A stretch of 64,000 nt of DNA from CBDFKV01 sp965249035 (lineage in GTDB: Bacteria > Pseudomonadota > Gammaproteobacteria > Arenicellales > Poriferihabitantaceae): the NCBI GenBank assembly GCA_965249035.1, contig CBDFKV010000007.1:372001-436000 (forward strand), in the 5' to 3' direction. Shown here one piece after another: positions 9,301 to 17,252 of this stretch. Under the pieces are notes generated by a model. The model searched no databases, was not told the DNA's origin, and saw only the letters and a list, made by a program, of their open reading frames with translations. Positions within the stretch are counted from its first letter, which is position 1. Each line of letters opens with the position of its first letter. A program made the position numbers and the translations under genes.

Positions 9301-9492
9301 GGGGTGGTGCCATTAGCCTTTTCAAGCGGTGCGGGGGCGGGTGCTCGGCAATCAGTCGGTACCGGCGTTATGGGCGGCATGTTGGCCGCTACTTTTCTCG
9401 CGGTGTTCTTTTTGCCGTTTTTCTTCAAGTTGCTGATTGATCGTCGATTTTCAACCAAGCCCGAAGAATTTGAATCCCCAAAAGAGACGTAA
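6370..9492 (+). CDS. RND multidrug efflux transporter, AcrB/MexB (HAE1) family
   Basis: 1040 residues, the expected size. The N-terminus MFSRYFIDRPIFAFVISI is the first transmembrane helix, with large periplasmic loops after TM1 and TM7. The proton-relay residues are visible: two Asp in TM4 (IVVDDAIVVLENV, about 409-410) and a Lys in TM10 (GLAAKNAILIVEFA, about 934). It would form a trimer exporting hydrophobic compounds by proton antiport with the adaptor encoded just upstream. It is intact and ends 25 bp before the convergent relA stop; no clear terminator was seen between them. Confidence 0.96.
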   Translation: MFSRYFIDRPIFAFVISIFIMIAGLASIGSLPIAQYPEIAPPSVQVIAVYPGASAEVAAETVATPLENAINGVEDMLYMASTSASNGVTTITITFQIGADVDQAALNVNNRVKQIEARLPQEVRRQGVTVQKGSSAFLQVLAFYAPDQQHDDLFISNYVTLNVLDHLKRIPGTTGVQIFGAKDYAMRIWVKPDLMAQLGLTITDVAAALSEQNAQFAAGKIGQAPTGGNQEMVYTITTKGRLSTATEFENIILRANNEGSVLRLKDVARIELGAKDYEFIGRINGSPSTLIGIFLQPGANALSVAESVQATMQDLQSKFPEGLTYSTPYDTTRFVKVSIREVLKTLAEAMALVFLVVYVFLQNWRATLIPTLAVPVSLLGTFAGLQLLGYSINTLTLFGMVLSIGIVVDDAIVVLENVERIMHEEGLKARDAAIKAMTEVSGPIVAIVLVLVSVFVPIAFLGGLTGELYRQFAVTISISVTLSGIVALTMTPALCVLILKHEHKSTHFFFRGFNRFFGFVTRRYVKSVGFMIRRSMVAVVLFLLMVGLTVGLWKMTPNSLVPDEDQGYYIAAVFLPDGSSLERTDKVVAEVLTAIQSNPNNENVVAFTGLDFLGGGYKNSAATIFVTQKHWDDRTVPVTALVGELFMKTAHINEALVLAFNPPAIFGLGNTGGFEFYIQNKGEGGSKALAGAMQAFQGAAQQDPRLGMINSLWRPSTPQLYVDVDRERAKSLGVSLDGAFNTLAAGLGSYYVNDFNKYGRAWQVLLSADASFRKTPADVGRMYVRSDQGEMVPLSAFAKVEYSSGPDTVDRFNNLPAVKLFGEGAPGVSSGQALDAVEDVANQALPPGFAYDWSGSSFQEKRAAGSSVLSLALAAIMVFLILAALYERWALPLSVLLALPFGTFGALAAVWMRDFTNDVYFQIGLITLLGLAAKNAILIVEFALLKVNEGWPAAAAAMEAARLRFRPIIMTSLAFILGVVPLAFSSGAGAGARQSVGTGVMGGMLAATFLAVFFLPFFFKLLIDRRFSTKPEEFESPKET

Positions 9493-9517
9493 CGCGCGAA
9501 ATGGGCTGTCTGAATAT

Positions 9518-11659
9518 TTAGCCTTTTAAACGGCTAACTTCTAACACATTCGGAATTTGGCTGACTTGATTGAGCACCCGCGTTAGGCGGGTAATGCCGG
9601 AAACTGTCAAACCCATCTCGATCCGCACAATGGAGTTATCTTCATCGGTATTTAGAATCGCTTTGGTAACTTCAATTCTCGATTCGCTGATCACTTTAGT
9701 GACATCGTGCAGGAGGTTGTCGCGGTTATAGGCAACGACGATAACCTCAACCACATAACCAGCGCCGTCGTGTTCGCCCCACTCTACGTCAATCAAACGG
9801 TTGTGATCTTCCTCAGGTAAGTGGCGCATATTAATGCAATCTTGCTGATGGATCGAAACCCCACGTCCTCGTGTGATAAATCCAACAATGCGTTCGCCCG
9901 GAACCGGCCGGCAGCAATTCGCGAGCTGTGTTTTCAAGTTACCCACCCCTTTAACGATAAAACCGGCGTCCGGTTTTGCGGGCTGTTTTCTAGGTCGCTG
10001 CGGAATGCCGGATTGTGGCTGCACCACGTCCTGCTCACGCTTAAACGGGCTAAGTAGTTTGTTTAGCTTGGCATCCCCCGCACCTATCGCAGCCAACATC
10101 TCATTGAGGTTTTTAAAGCTGGAACGATCCGCCACTTTTTCATAGGCAAGGTCTCCTAGCCCTAGACGCGTTAGCTCGCGCTCCAGCGAGCGTTTCCCAT
10201 GGGCTAAGTGCTGATCACGGTCAGCCACCTTAAACCAATTCAAAATGCGCCCACGCGCACGGTTGGTCTGTACATAGCCAGGGATGGCGATCCAGTCGCG
10301 GCTTGGTTTGCCCACCTTGACGGTAATAATCTCTACCTGGTCACCGGTTTTAAGAGCAGTATTTAACGTCACCATCTTATTGTTGATGCGCGCGCCGCGG
10401 GTCTTATGGCCCACCTCGGTATGCACTGCATAGGCGAAATCCAGCGGTGTAGAGCCTTGGGGCAAATCGATGACCTTGCCCTTCGGAGTAAACACATAAA
10501 TCCGCGCTTCGCTGGTTTCAGCGTCAAACTGATCAGCCAAGTCGCCTCTGTTACCTAAGTCTTGCTTCCATTCCAACAGTTGCCGCAACCACAGGATTTT
10601 GCTGTCGATACTTTGATCTTGTTTGGCCTTTTCTTTGTATCGCCAGTGTGCAGCGACGCCGAGCTCATTATCTTCGTGCATCTGGTGAGTTCGAATTTGC
10701 ACTTCCACCACCTTATTGTCGGGGCCGATAACTGCGGTGTGAATAGACTGATAACCATTATCTTTGGGAGTGGCGATATAATCGTCGAACTCTCCCGGCA
10801 AATGCTTCCAGCTGGTGTGCACGATGCCGAGCGCGGTATAACAATTGGCGATGTCATCCACCAGAATCCGCACCGCACGTATATCCATGATATTTTCAAA
10901 CGCAAGACCCTTATTAGTCATTTTGCGCCAAATACTGTAGATATGCTTCGGTCGACCATACACTTTGGCCGTCACATCGACTGCCTGCAGTCGTTGCTGT
11001 AAGGTATCAAGAAATGTCTGGATATAGTTTTCGCGGAAACGCCGTTTTTCATCCAGGTATTGCGCGATCTCACGATAAGCATGCGGCTCAAGGTAGCGCA
11101 GCGATAAATCTTCCAACTCCCATTTTAGGTACCAAACACCCAGTCGATTAGCCAGTCGTGCATACACATCAAGCGTCAATTTGGCGGTTGAGCGCTGAAG
11201 CGCATCTGGGGCTAATTTTAAATCACGCAGCACATTCACTTGATCCGCTAGTTTAATCAACACCACCCGCACGTCATTAACCATCGCGATCAGCATTTTA
11301 CGCAAATTCTCGTCGCTCACTTCGCCATGGTTCGATTGTGAGAACGCTGAGACATTGGCCATCTCTTGTACGCCTTTAACCAACTCAGCTTTGGTGGCTC
11401 CAAACTGCCGTGCGATGTCTTGTAGCTCCGAGGCGCTATAGGGTGCCCCTGCGTGCAAGAAAGCGGCAGATTGGGATTCCTCGTCCAGCCCAGAGTTGAT
11501 ACAAATCTGAACCACACGCCGGCCTTTATCAATCAGCTCGGCAATATCAGTCGGCTCTATCTTCGATGACAACCGATCATTGCGCTTTTGCACGCAGACC
11601 CGGATCCAGCCTTCCATTTGCGGCAGGTTCGTTATGTCTAATGGGATATTTGCGGTCAT
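9518..11659 (-). CDS. relA: GTP pyrophosphokinase RelA ((p)ppGpp synthetase)
   Basis: 713 residues. Order: an HD-like N-terminal domain, the synthetase domain (about 235-350, YGRPKHIYSIWRKM and EFDDYIATPKDNGYQSIHT), a TGS domain (about 390-450, VFTPKGKVIDLPQGSTPLDF) and a C-terminal ACT domain. The hydrolase HD motif is not conserved (FLHAGAPYSASELQ where bifunctional enzymes have HDVIED-like residues), and the synthetase has the EFDD motif of RelA rather than RxKD. It is therefore read as the ribosome-dependent synthetase-only enzyme, so a SpoT should exist elsewhere. It is divergent from the PqqD-like gene. Confidence 0.94.
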   Translation of the reverse strand: MTANIPLDITNLPQMEGWIRVCVQKRNDRLSSKIEPTDIAELIDKGRRVVQICINSGLDEESQSAAFLHAGAPYSASELQDIARQFGATKAELVKGVQEMANVSAFSQSNHGEVSDENLRKMLIAMVNDVRVVLIKLADQVNVLRDLKLAPDALQRSTAKLTLDVYARLANRLGVWYLKWELEDLSLRYLEPHAYREIAQYLDEKRRFRENYIQTFLDTLQQRLQAVDVTAKVYGRPKHIYSIWRKMTNKGLAFENIMDIRAVRILVDDIANCYTALGIVHTSWKHLPGEFDDYIATPKDNGYQSIHTAVIGPDNKVVEVQIRTHQMHEDNELGVAAHWRYKEKAKQDQSIDSKILWLRQLLEWKQDLGNRGDLADQFDAETSEARIYVFTPKGKVIDLPQGSTPLDFAYAVHTEVGHKTRGARINNKMVTLNTALKTGDQVEIITVKVGKPSRDWIAIPGYVQTNRARGRILNWFKVADRDQHLAHGKRSLERELTRLGLGDLAYEKVADRSSFKNLNEMLAAIGAGDAKLNKLLSPFKREQDVVQPQSGIPQRPRKQPAKPDAGFIVKGVGNLKTQLANCCRPVPGERIVGFITRGRGVSIHQQDCINMRHLPEEDHNRLIDVEWGEHDGAGYVVEVIVVAYNRDNLLHDVTKVISESRIEVTKAILNTDEDNSIVRIEMGLTVSGITRLTRVLNQVSQIPNVLEVSRLKG

Positions 11660-11759
11660 TTTGTCGACTAAAGCATTGGTATTTTTAGACGGTTGCTGAT
11701 GGTAGAATCTGGCGTAAGCGTTAACAAGCTAATTTTTAAGATATTCAGGTGATATAACG

Positions 11760-12053
11760 GTGTCAGATAATAATCAAAAACTCTTCAGCAAAAAACCTAA
11801 AACCAGCAATGACTATAAGTTGGAAGAAATTGATGGCGAGTTATTAGCCTATTCCCCCGCAACAACGCGTTCAATTTATCTGAACCCTAGCGCCTCTATC
11901 ATTTGGTTGATGTGTAACGGCGAGCATTCAGTCGGTGAAATGATCGAAGCTTTGAAAGACGAATACCCAGACGCTGCCGATAGCATTGAAGACGATGTGA
12001 TTTCCACCATCGAAACTTTAATAGAAAACCAAGCGATTAGCCTGGACGGCTAA
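11760..12053 (+). CDS. PqqD-family small protein (RiPP recognition element-like)
   Basis: 97 residues from a GTG start; an AGGTGA about 8 bases upstream is a plausible ribosome site. The sequence (DGELLAYSPATTRSIYLNPSASIIWLMCNG, then a predicted helical acidic half) fits the PqqD winged-helix fold (PF05402), which in peptide-modification systems binds the leader of a precursor peptide. No coenzyme PQQ genes are nearby. Instead an HprK-like kinase gene follows 15 bp downstream and a nucleotidyltransferase after that, a combination catalogued as the HprK-related A system whose product is unknown. Its function here is not established. Confidence 0.8.
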   Translation: MSDNNQKLFSKKPKTSNDYKLEEIDGELLAYSPATTRSIYLNPSASIIWLMCNGEHSVGEMIEALKDEYPDAADSIEDDVISTIETLIENQAISLDG

Positions 12054-12068
12054 CGCCGTTAGTCGATT

Positions 12069-12899
12069 ATGCCAGTTTACACCGTTTCATTCGGCGGTCG
12101 TCACGTAGAAATCGCCTATGATTCCAGCGAGGTTTTAGAGGCGCTGGAGTTCATGTTCGTCGATATCGGCAATGCTGCTACCCCGCACTGCGAGGCCCAG
12201 TTTCAGTTATATCAAAACGTTGAACAATACGTAGTTTCGAGTGATCAAAATGAGACCCCACATCAATTTGAGTTGTTGCCAGATGCCGCGAATTTCTTGA
12301 TGGGTGAAGCTGTTTATCACCTGATTTACAATAATACCAACTGCATGGCCATTCACGCTGGTGTGGTTTCTGACCAAGATGGGGCGATTTTAATGCCCGG
12401 TGAAAGTGGCTCTGGCAAAAGCTCAGTGACGCTATGGATGACGGCTAACGGCTACCACTATCACACCGACGAGCTTGCATTGATCGACGCGAAAACAAGA
12501 GCGTTGGAAGTCTTCACCCGACCCTTTAACATTAAACACTATGGCATTGCGCCGATTCGTGACCTGATTGATCTAGAGCAGGTCAGCGACCACATCATGC
12601 GTGGCCAGCACGTCACCATGTTTTCGCACCGCTTATTGAATCCAGACTTTCTCAGCCAAGCACCCGCACTTACTCGCATGGTCTTCCCGCGCTACCAGGA
12701 AGGTGATGAAAGTAACCAACTCGTATTGCTCTCTCGGGCGGAGGCGGGCATTGAGCTGATGCGTACCAATGTCATCGCGCGCAACTTACCTGGGCACGGA
12801 TTCAAGCAGCTATTGTCTCTGGTTAAGGGCATTCCCGCTTATCGCCTAAGCTATAGCCACTTTGACCAATTACCGGCTTTATTAGCTCAGTGCCAATAG
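12069..12899 (+). CDS. HPr kinase-like P-loop protein (HprK-related)
   Basis: 276 residues. A Walker A motif PGESGSGKSS lies at about 110-119, and an acidic segment HTDELALID follows at 132-140 in the place of the HprK Walker B. The N-terminal about 90 residues have no recognised domain. True HprK phosphorylates HPr on Ser; no HPr or PTS gene is present. Related stand-alone kinases act in some lasso-peptide clusters, but no precursor, protease or cyclase gene is visible. It lies between the PqqD-like and nucleotidyltransferase genes and overlaps the latter by 10 bp, so the three form one translational unit. The substrate is unknown. Confidence 0.8.
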   Translation: MPVYTVSFGGRHVEIAYDSSEVLEALEFMFVDIGNAATPHCEAQFQLYQNVEQYVVSSDQNETPHQFELLPDAANFLMGEAVYHLIYNNTNCMAIHAGVVSDQDGAILMPGESGSGKSSVTLWMTANGYHYHTDELALIDAKTRALEVFTRPFNIKHYGIAPIRDLIDLEQVSDHIMRGQHVTMFSHRLLNPDFLSQAPALTRMVFPRYQEGDESNQLVLLSRAEAGIELMRTNVIARNLPGHGFKQLLSLVKGIPAYRLSYSHFDQLPALLAQCQ

Positions 12900-14011
12900 T
12901 CGACGCAAACACCGAATTATTGCGCGCGGCAGCACGTATTCAACTAGATAAGCTCGCTATCCACCGATTTATTGAAGCGATAAATCACATCGAAGATTGG
13001 CCAGGATTGCTGGCTGCGAGTGAGCACCACGGTTTATCCCCACTGATTTATCACCACCTAAATGAATCGGGCATTTCGATTCCTACACATGCCAGTCTTA
13101 CCTTAAAAGCCTTGGCGGTTCGACATCGACGCGCGCATGACATTCGAACCGAAGTGATCACAGAGTTTCTTGCTCGATTCGCCCAAGAGGGCATTGAATG
13201 CCTATTGCTAAAAGGTGCAGCTCTCGCACACCTGCTTTACCCAGAACCGAGCATGCGGCCCATGGGCGACGTTGATATTCTGGTCCACCGCGATGATGCC
13301 TTAGATGCACAACAATGCCTGCGCGAGCTGGGTTATAGCGCGGACGATCGCAAACAAGGGTATTTATATGACCATCATCATTTGCCCATCGCGTCACACC
13401 ACAAGCAAGGGATGGGGATCAGCCTAGAAGTCCATCATGATGCGCTATCAGGAGACGTGGCCAGCTCAATTGCATTTCATAATCTGACTGAACCAGCAAC
13501 CACCTTTCAGATTAATGGGCAGGCTGCACAGGCATTGGGACATCTCGATACCTTACGCCACCTATGCCATCACACCTTTGAGCCAGCGGAGACAATCAAA
13601 CTCGGGTCAATTGCCGACTTAGTGGGTTATGCTTCCAAATATGCGAAGCAAATAGACTGGGTTATCGTTGCAGATCAATTCCCTATGGTAATCAATACGC
13701 TGCGCTGCACTCACTTTTTAAATCCATTGCCACAGGTGTTAATAGAACAGATGGGTGCCCCTCGTACTAGCGCGCCGCAGGGTGTAGGTCGTGGATTTCG
13801 GCCTATGTCGACTGTGATAGCAGAACCATCATCGCGCTTTGATAAAATTAAAACGCTGCTAAGCCCACCCAACTGGTGGATGCATATTCACTACGTGGTG
13901 CCGCCTGAGCAGAGTTTAGTGCGTGTGCGCTATTGGAAGCATCCTTGGCAAGTGGCAAAATGGCTGGCGCGCAGGTACAAAGCAAAATATAGAAGCCATT
14001 TCAAGCATTAA
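12890..14011 (+). CDS. Nucleotidyltransferase-fold protein (NTP_transf_5 type)
   Basis: 373 residues from a GTG that overlaps the end of the kinase gene. The nucleotidyltransferase signature is visible: LLLKGAALAHLLYPEPSMRP (Lys108-Gly109) followed by MGDVDILV with catalytic-type Asp127 and Asp129. A helical C-terminal half follows. Family members (PF14907) occur in operons with PqqD- and HprK-like proteins and near polysaccharide genes; no reaction has been established to my knowledge. The stop overlaps the convergent GT4 gene's stop by 4 bp. Adenylyl- or other nucleotidyl-transfer is only an inference from the fold. Confidence 0.78.
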   Translation: MPIVDANTELLRAAARIQLDKLAIHRFIEAINHIEDWPGLLAASEHHGLSPLIYHHLNESGISIPTHASLTLKALAVRHRRAHDIRTEVITEFLARFAQEGIECLLLKGAALAHLLYPEPSMRPMGDVDILVHRDDALDAQQCLRELGYSADDRKQGYLYDHHHLPIASHHKQGMGISLEVHHDALSGDVASSIAFHNLTEPATTFQINGQAAQALGHLDTLRHLCHHTFEPAETIKLGSIADLVGYASKYAKQIDWVIVADQFPMVINTLRCTHFLNPLPQVLIEQMGAPRTSAPQGVGRGFRPMSTVIAEPSSRFDKIKTLLSPPNWWMHIHYVVPPEQSLVRVRYWKHPWQVAKWLARRYKAKYRSHFKH

Positions 14012-15111
14012 CGCTTGGCGAAAAAGTCGGCATAAATGTTGGCGATGGGTATTTGCATTTTGTCGAAGGTGAAATGTTTAAGATATCGTTGATACCCCCC
14101 TTCTCCGAGCCTCTGGCGTAGAGTTACATCTTCAATTAGGCGACCTAGCTTTTCTATAAAATCGTTGTCATCAGCTTGATCAATCACGTAACCGGTGCAG
14201 TCATTCTTAACCGCTTCTTTAACACCACCCGCATCTGTAGAAACTACGGGTAGCCCAGCACTCATCGCTTCAAGAACACTAAGTGGCAAGCCTTCATAAC
14301 GTGAAGTCAGTAAAAATATATCGGTTTTCGCCAGCCATGGAGCGACATCAGTTACTCCGCCATGAACCGAGACGCGATCACTTAAATCTAGGTAGTTTAA
14401 TTCTGCTATTAGTTCAGGTTTATCGGTTCCGTCTCCTACTATGTGCAGACGAAAATCCGACTGTAGCTGCGCAACAAGATGGAGCAGTCTCAGTTGGTTT
14501 TTGGGATAGCTAAGCCTACCAATATGCAGCAGAGTAACCGGCTGGTGATTAAGTGACGAACGCACCGAAACAGCGGGGACACAGTTTTTCACCGTCCATC
14601 GTCTGTTTATTTTACCGATACGCCAAAATCGAGCTTGCTTTGCATCAAAGTCAGAAATGGTAATGATCCCATCGCCAATACGCCCGAGTACAAATTCCAC
14701 CATCACGCCATAAATCCGCTGTAATTTCGGCACTCCCGGTGTAAATGCCCAACCATGTGCGGTGAATAAGGAACTGACCTTAGCGCGTTTGGCAGCAATG
14801 CGCCCGATCACGCCCGCTTTGGACGAATGAGCATGGAGTAAATCGTGCGGGTTTTGCTTGAGAAAGATAACCAACTCTTTGATAGCGCGCCAGTCGGTGC
14901 GTAAGCGGATCGGTCGAACTAAGTGTTTAAAGATGACCACATCAATACCAAGTGCGCGAACCTCAGTGGTCAAAAAATCGTCTTCACCGCAAGCCAAAGT
15001 AAAGTCGTATTGATCACGCAGAGACCGAATCAACTCTAATACGTGTATTTGAGCACCGCCGACATCAGCCTTGGTAATCAGCATCAAAATTTTAGGCCTA
15101 CGCGTACTCAT
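14008..15111 (-). CDS. Glycosyltransferase family 4 protein
   Basis: 367 residues. The N-terminal Rossmann domain (KILMLITKADVGGAQIHVLEL) and the C-terminal GT-B domain with HIGRLSYPKNQ and the sugar-nucleotide-binding ExxxxxxxE region (SRYEGLPLSVLEAMSAGLPVVSTDAGG) are typical of GT4 enzymes that build lipopolysaccharide or capsule sugars. No transmembrane segment is obvious. An AGTCGTCG stretch and a GGTGAG ribosome site precede the ATG. It probably forms an operon with yjbQ upstream (12-bp gap). Donor and acceptor are unknown. It converges on the PqqD/HprK-like/nucleotidyltransferase operon, so a shared role in surface glycans is possible but unproven. Confidence 0.9.
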   Translation of the reverse strand: MSTRRPKILMLITKADVGGAQIHVLELIRSLRDQYDFTLACGEDDFLTTEVRALGIDVVIFKHLVRPIRLRTDWRAIKELVIFLKQNPHDLLHAHSSKAGVIGRIAAKRAKVSSLFTAHGWAFTPGVPKLQRIYGVMVEFVLGRIGDGIITISDFDAKQARFWRIGKINRRWTVKNCVPAVSVRSSLNHQPVTLLHIGRLSYPKNQLRLLHLVAQLQSDFRLHIVGDGTDKPELIAELNYLDLSDRVSVHGGVTDVAPWLAKTDIFLLTSRYEGLPLSVLEAMSAGLPVVSTDAGGVKEAVKNDCTGYVIDQADDNDFIEKLGRLIEDVTLRQRLGEGGYQRYLKHFTFDKMQIPIANIYADFFAKR

Positions 15112-15123
15112 CGACGACTCACC

Positions 15124-15531
15124 TTAGGGCCCAATATGCACAACGACTTGTCGCGGGTGGCGACCATAGCGATGCTCGCACAGGTAGATACCCTGCCAAG
15201 TTCCAAGTAGCAATTTTTTATCGCTAAATGGCACGGCTACTTGCACACCCGTTATCATCGATTTGATATGCGCTGGCATATCATCCAGCCCTTCATTGGT
15301 ATGCGTATAGGCAGAATCACCTTCAGGTACAGCCTTTGCAAGCCAGTACAGTAAGTCGTCTTGAACCGATGAGTCAGCATTCTCTTGTATCACCAAGCTG
15401 GCTGACGTGTGCCGAATAAAAACAGTGCACAAGCCCTCTCTCATGCTGCTTTCGCTAATGACTGCCTGAATTTCTCTGCTTATTTCTATCAGCCGTTGCC
15501 CGCGACTGTTAATAGTGAGTGTCTTAATCAT
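15124..15531 (-). CDS. yjbQ: YjbQ family protein (secondary thiamine-phosphate synthase-like)
   Basis: 135 residues, the usual size for the UPF0047/YjbQ family. Conserved segments are GLCTVFIRHTSASLVIQENAD, THTNEGLDDMPAHIK and LGTWQGIYLCEHR; the His, Asn and Asp residues in these form the putative active site. Some members show weak thiamine-phosphate synthase activity, but the physiological role is unsettled. It lies immediately upstream of the GT4 gene on the same strand and is divergent from the thioredoxin-TPR gene. Confidence 0.88.
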   Translation of the reverse strand: MIKTLTINSRGQRLIEISREIQAVISESSMREGLCTVFIRHTSASLVIQENADSSVQDDLLYWLAKAVPEGDSAYTHTNEGLDDMPAHIKSMITGVQVAVPFSDKKLLLGTWQGIYLCEHRYGRHPRQVVVHIGP

Positions 15532-15594
15532 AAGGATTGTATTTTGAAAGCTTTGACCCTATTTTTCCAGTGAGTTTTAAACAAAAATGATACT

Positions 15595-16449
15595 ATGAAT
15601 CAATCTACTTACGTTACCACAGCGACCGAAGAAAACTTCCAGCAAGTGGTCTTGCAACAATCACATCAACAGCCAGTACTGGTTGATTTTTGGGCAGACT
15701 GGTGCGCGCCCTGTAAGATGCTGATGCCGTTGTTGGAGCAACAGGCGGATGCGTACGCCGGTGCCTTTGTCTTGGCTAAAGTCAATTCTGACGAGCAACA
15801 AACGCTGGCAGCCCAATATGGTGTGCGTAGTTTGCCCACGGTGAAGCTATTTATCAACGGTGAAGTGGTTGATGAGTTTACGGGCGCGTTGCCAGAATCT
15901 CAAATCAAGGAATTTCTGGGTAAACACATCACCAGCGAATCCGATGTCATCATTTTATCGGCCAAAGCAGCGCTGGAAAAGGGTGATCTCGATTCAGCGC
16001 ACACGCAATTTGAATCGGTTCTAACAAAGGCCTATCACTTTGACGCCATTATTGGTTTGGCGACTATCGCGCTGGCGCAACAAGACCAAACTCTAGCCGA
16101 GAAGCGCCTATCTGAAGTCACTAGCGATGACCAAGAAAACCCTGAGTTCGTGGCTATCAAGGCCCGCTTGGCGTTCCAACTAAACAGCAATGACAGTATT
16201 GAAGAACTATTAGCTGCGATAGCGACAGATCCAGAAAACCTTGATCACCAGCTTGCACTAGGCAATGCTCAAATAGCCAATGAAGAGATCGAAGCCGGCA
16301 TGCAATCTTTTATCGAGATTATTAAACGCGACCGCAATTATGGGGATGACGCGGGACGGTCAGCATTGCTAAATGTGTTTAATATGCTGGGCAGTGCTGA
16401 CCCGCGAGTGAAGCAATATCGGCGGGTGTTGGCTAGCGCTTTAAATTAG
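15595..16449 (+). CDS. ybbN: Thioredoxin-TPR co-chaperone, YbbN/CnoX-like
   Basis: 284 residues. The N-terminal thioredoxin domain (1-110) carries a full redox motif WCAPCK (Cys37, Cys40) and cis-Pro in LPTVKLF. The C-terminal half is TPR-like (repeated ALEKGDLDSA, LALGNAQIANEEIEAG). YbbN/CnoX proteins bind unfolded or oxidised clients and hand them to chaperones. The E. coli protein lacks the first Cys of CxxC; this one keeps both, so it may have true thiol-disulfide activity. It is monocistronic, with a strong hairpin terminator at 16484-16521 downstream. Confidence 0.9.
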   Translation: MNQSTYVTTATEENFQQVVLQQSHQQPVLVDFWADWCAPCKMLMPLLEQQADAYAGAFVLAKVNSDEQQTLAAQYGVRSLPTVKLFINGEVVDEFTGALPESQIKEFLGKHITSESDVIILSAKAALEKGDLDSAHTQFESVLTKAYHFDAIIGLATIALAQQDQTLAEKRLSEVTSDDQENPEFVAIKARLAFQLNSNDSIEELLAAIATDPENLDHQLALGNAQIANEEIEAGMQSFIEIIKRDRNYGDDAGRSALLNVFNMLGSADPRVKQYRRVLASALN

Positions 16450-16483
16450 TCCGATAAACCACCGAATAAGCAGGCAAAAAAAA

Positions 16484-16521
16484 GCGATGAGATTTGGCGC
16501 ATACGTGCCAAGTCTCATCGC
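16484..16521 (-). terminator. Strong hairpin terminator, bidirectional between ybbN-like and orn
   Basis: Two 17-base arms (16484-16500 and 16505-16521) pair with only a few G-U-type or mismatched positions around a 4-base loop. On the minus strand the hairpin is followed by eight consecutive T (complement of 16476-16483), a classic Rho-independent terminator for the orn side. On the plus strand a C/T-rich run with TTTTT follows about 10 bases later, so it may also stop ybbN-like transcripts. Confidence 0.8.
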
Positions 16522-16686
16522 ATCTCCTCTCCTTTTTATCGAACGTGGTTTAGGCTGCTTTTAAACCTATGCCTTTCTTGCGAGGCGCGCGAATCTTAAT
16601 CAATCGCAACCGCAATGTCCAAAGGCATTTGCTTATATTGATACCCTTTATTCTCGACGCTAAATAGACCGTAACGACCGAACTCA
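16522..16686. other. Intergenic region between the terminator and orn; no supported gene
   Basis: About 165 bases downstream of orn. On the minus strand there is a GTG-initiated open frame of about 48 codons ending in a basic tail (RAPRKKGIGLKAA) near 16555. It has no ribosome site or recognised homologue and is not called as a gene. It could be an orn 3' untranslated region. Confidence 0.3.
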
Positions 16687-17235
16687 CTACATTTGGAAAC
16701 AATGCTCACGGTAATAGCGTAACTCCTCGATCGATTCACGAATATCGTCCAGCGCTTTGTGGGTATTCTTCTTGCTAAATCCTTTGACAATATCGGGATT
16801 CCAGCGCACAGCCAGTTCTTTGATTGAGCTAACATCAACGTTACGGTAGTGCAAATAGTTGCTGAGTTTGGGCATGTATTTGTACAAAAAGCGGCGATCT
16901 TGGCAAATGCTATTGCCACACAGCGGTACTTTATTGGGTGGCACGTACTTGCGGATGAATGCCACAGTTTCCGCTTCTGCAGCTTGCTCGGTGACGGTTG
17001 AATCTGATACTCGTTGAGTTAGACCAGTGCCACCGTGTGTGTTGGTATTCCACGCATCCATACCCGCTAGTAATTCTGCGCTTTGTTGAATCGCCAACAC
17101 CGGACCTTCAGCAATGATCTCTAAGTCAAAGTCGGTAATGATCGTAGCAATTTCTATGATGCGTTCTTTTTCTGGGTCAAGACCGGTCATTTCAAGGTCG
17201 ATCCAAACCAAGTTCATGGATGATTTTATGGGCAT
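16687..17235 (-). CDS. orn: Oligoribonuclease (3'-5' exoribonuclease for short oligos)
   Basis: 182 residues from the ATG at 17235; an internal ATG at 17217 (MNLVWIDLEMTGL) is an alternative, while the longer open frame upstream would overlap rsmE. The DEDDh nuclease motifs are present: WIDLEMTGLD (first Asp and Glu), LCGNSICQDRRF, and HKALDDIRESIEELRYY with the catalytic His and last Asp. Orn degrades 2-5 nt RNAs and pGpG, closing the RNA and cyclic-di-GMP turnover cycles, and is usually essential. It lies 17 bp after rsmE on the same strand. Confidence 0.95.
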   Translation of the reverse strand: MPIKSSMNLVWIDLEMTGLDPEKERIIEIATIITDFDLEIIAEGPVLAIQQSAELLAGMDAWNTNTHGGTGLTQRVSDSTVTEQAAEAETVAFIRKYVPPNKVPLCGNSICQDRRFLYKYMPKLSNYLHYRNVDVSSIKELAVRWNPDIVKGFSKKNTHKALDDIRESIEELRYYREHCFQM

Positions 17236-17252
17236 TAGGGTTTGTCTGGTCG

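Noticed and set aside
16515..16540. GGAGAGGAG followed by ATGCGATGA next to the orn terminator, like a two-codon minigene
   Set aside because: The start lies in the terminator hairpin and the pattern is short enough to be chance.
16596..16919. 107-codon minus-strand frame overlapping the end of orn
   Set aside because: It lies out of frame within orn for most of its length and shows no family features.
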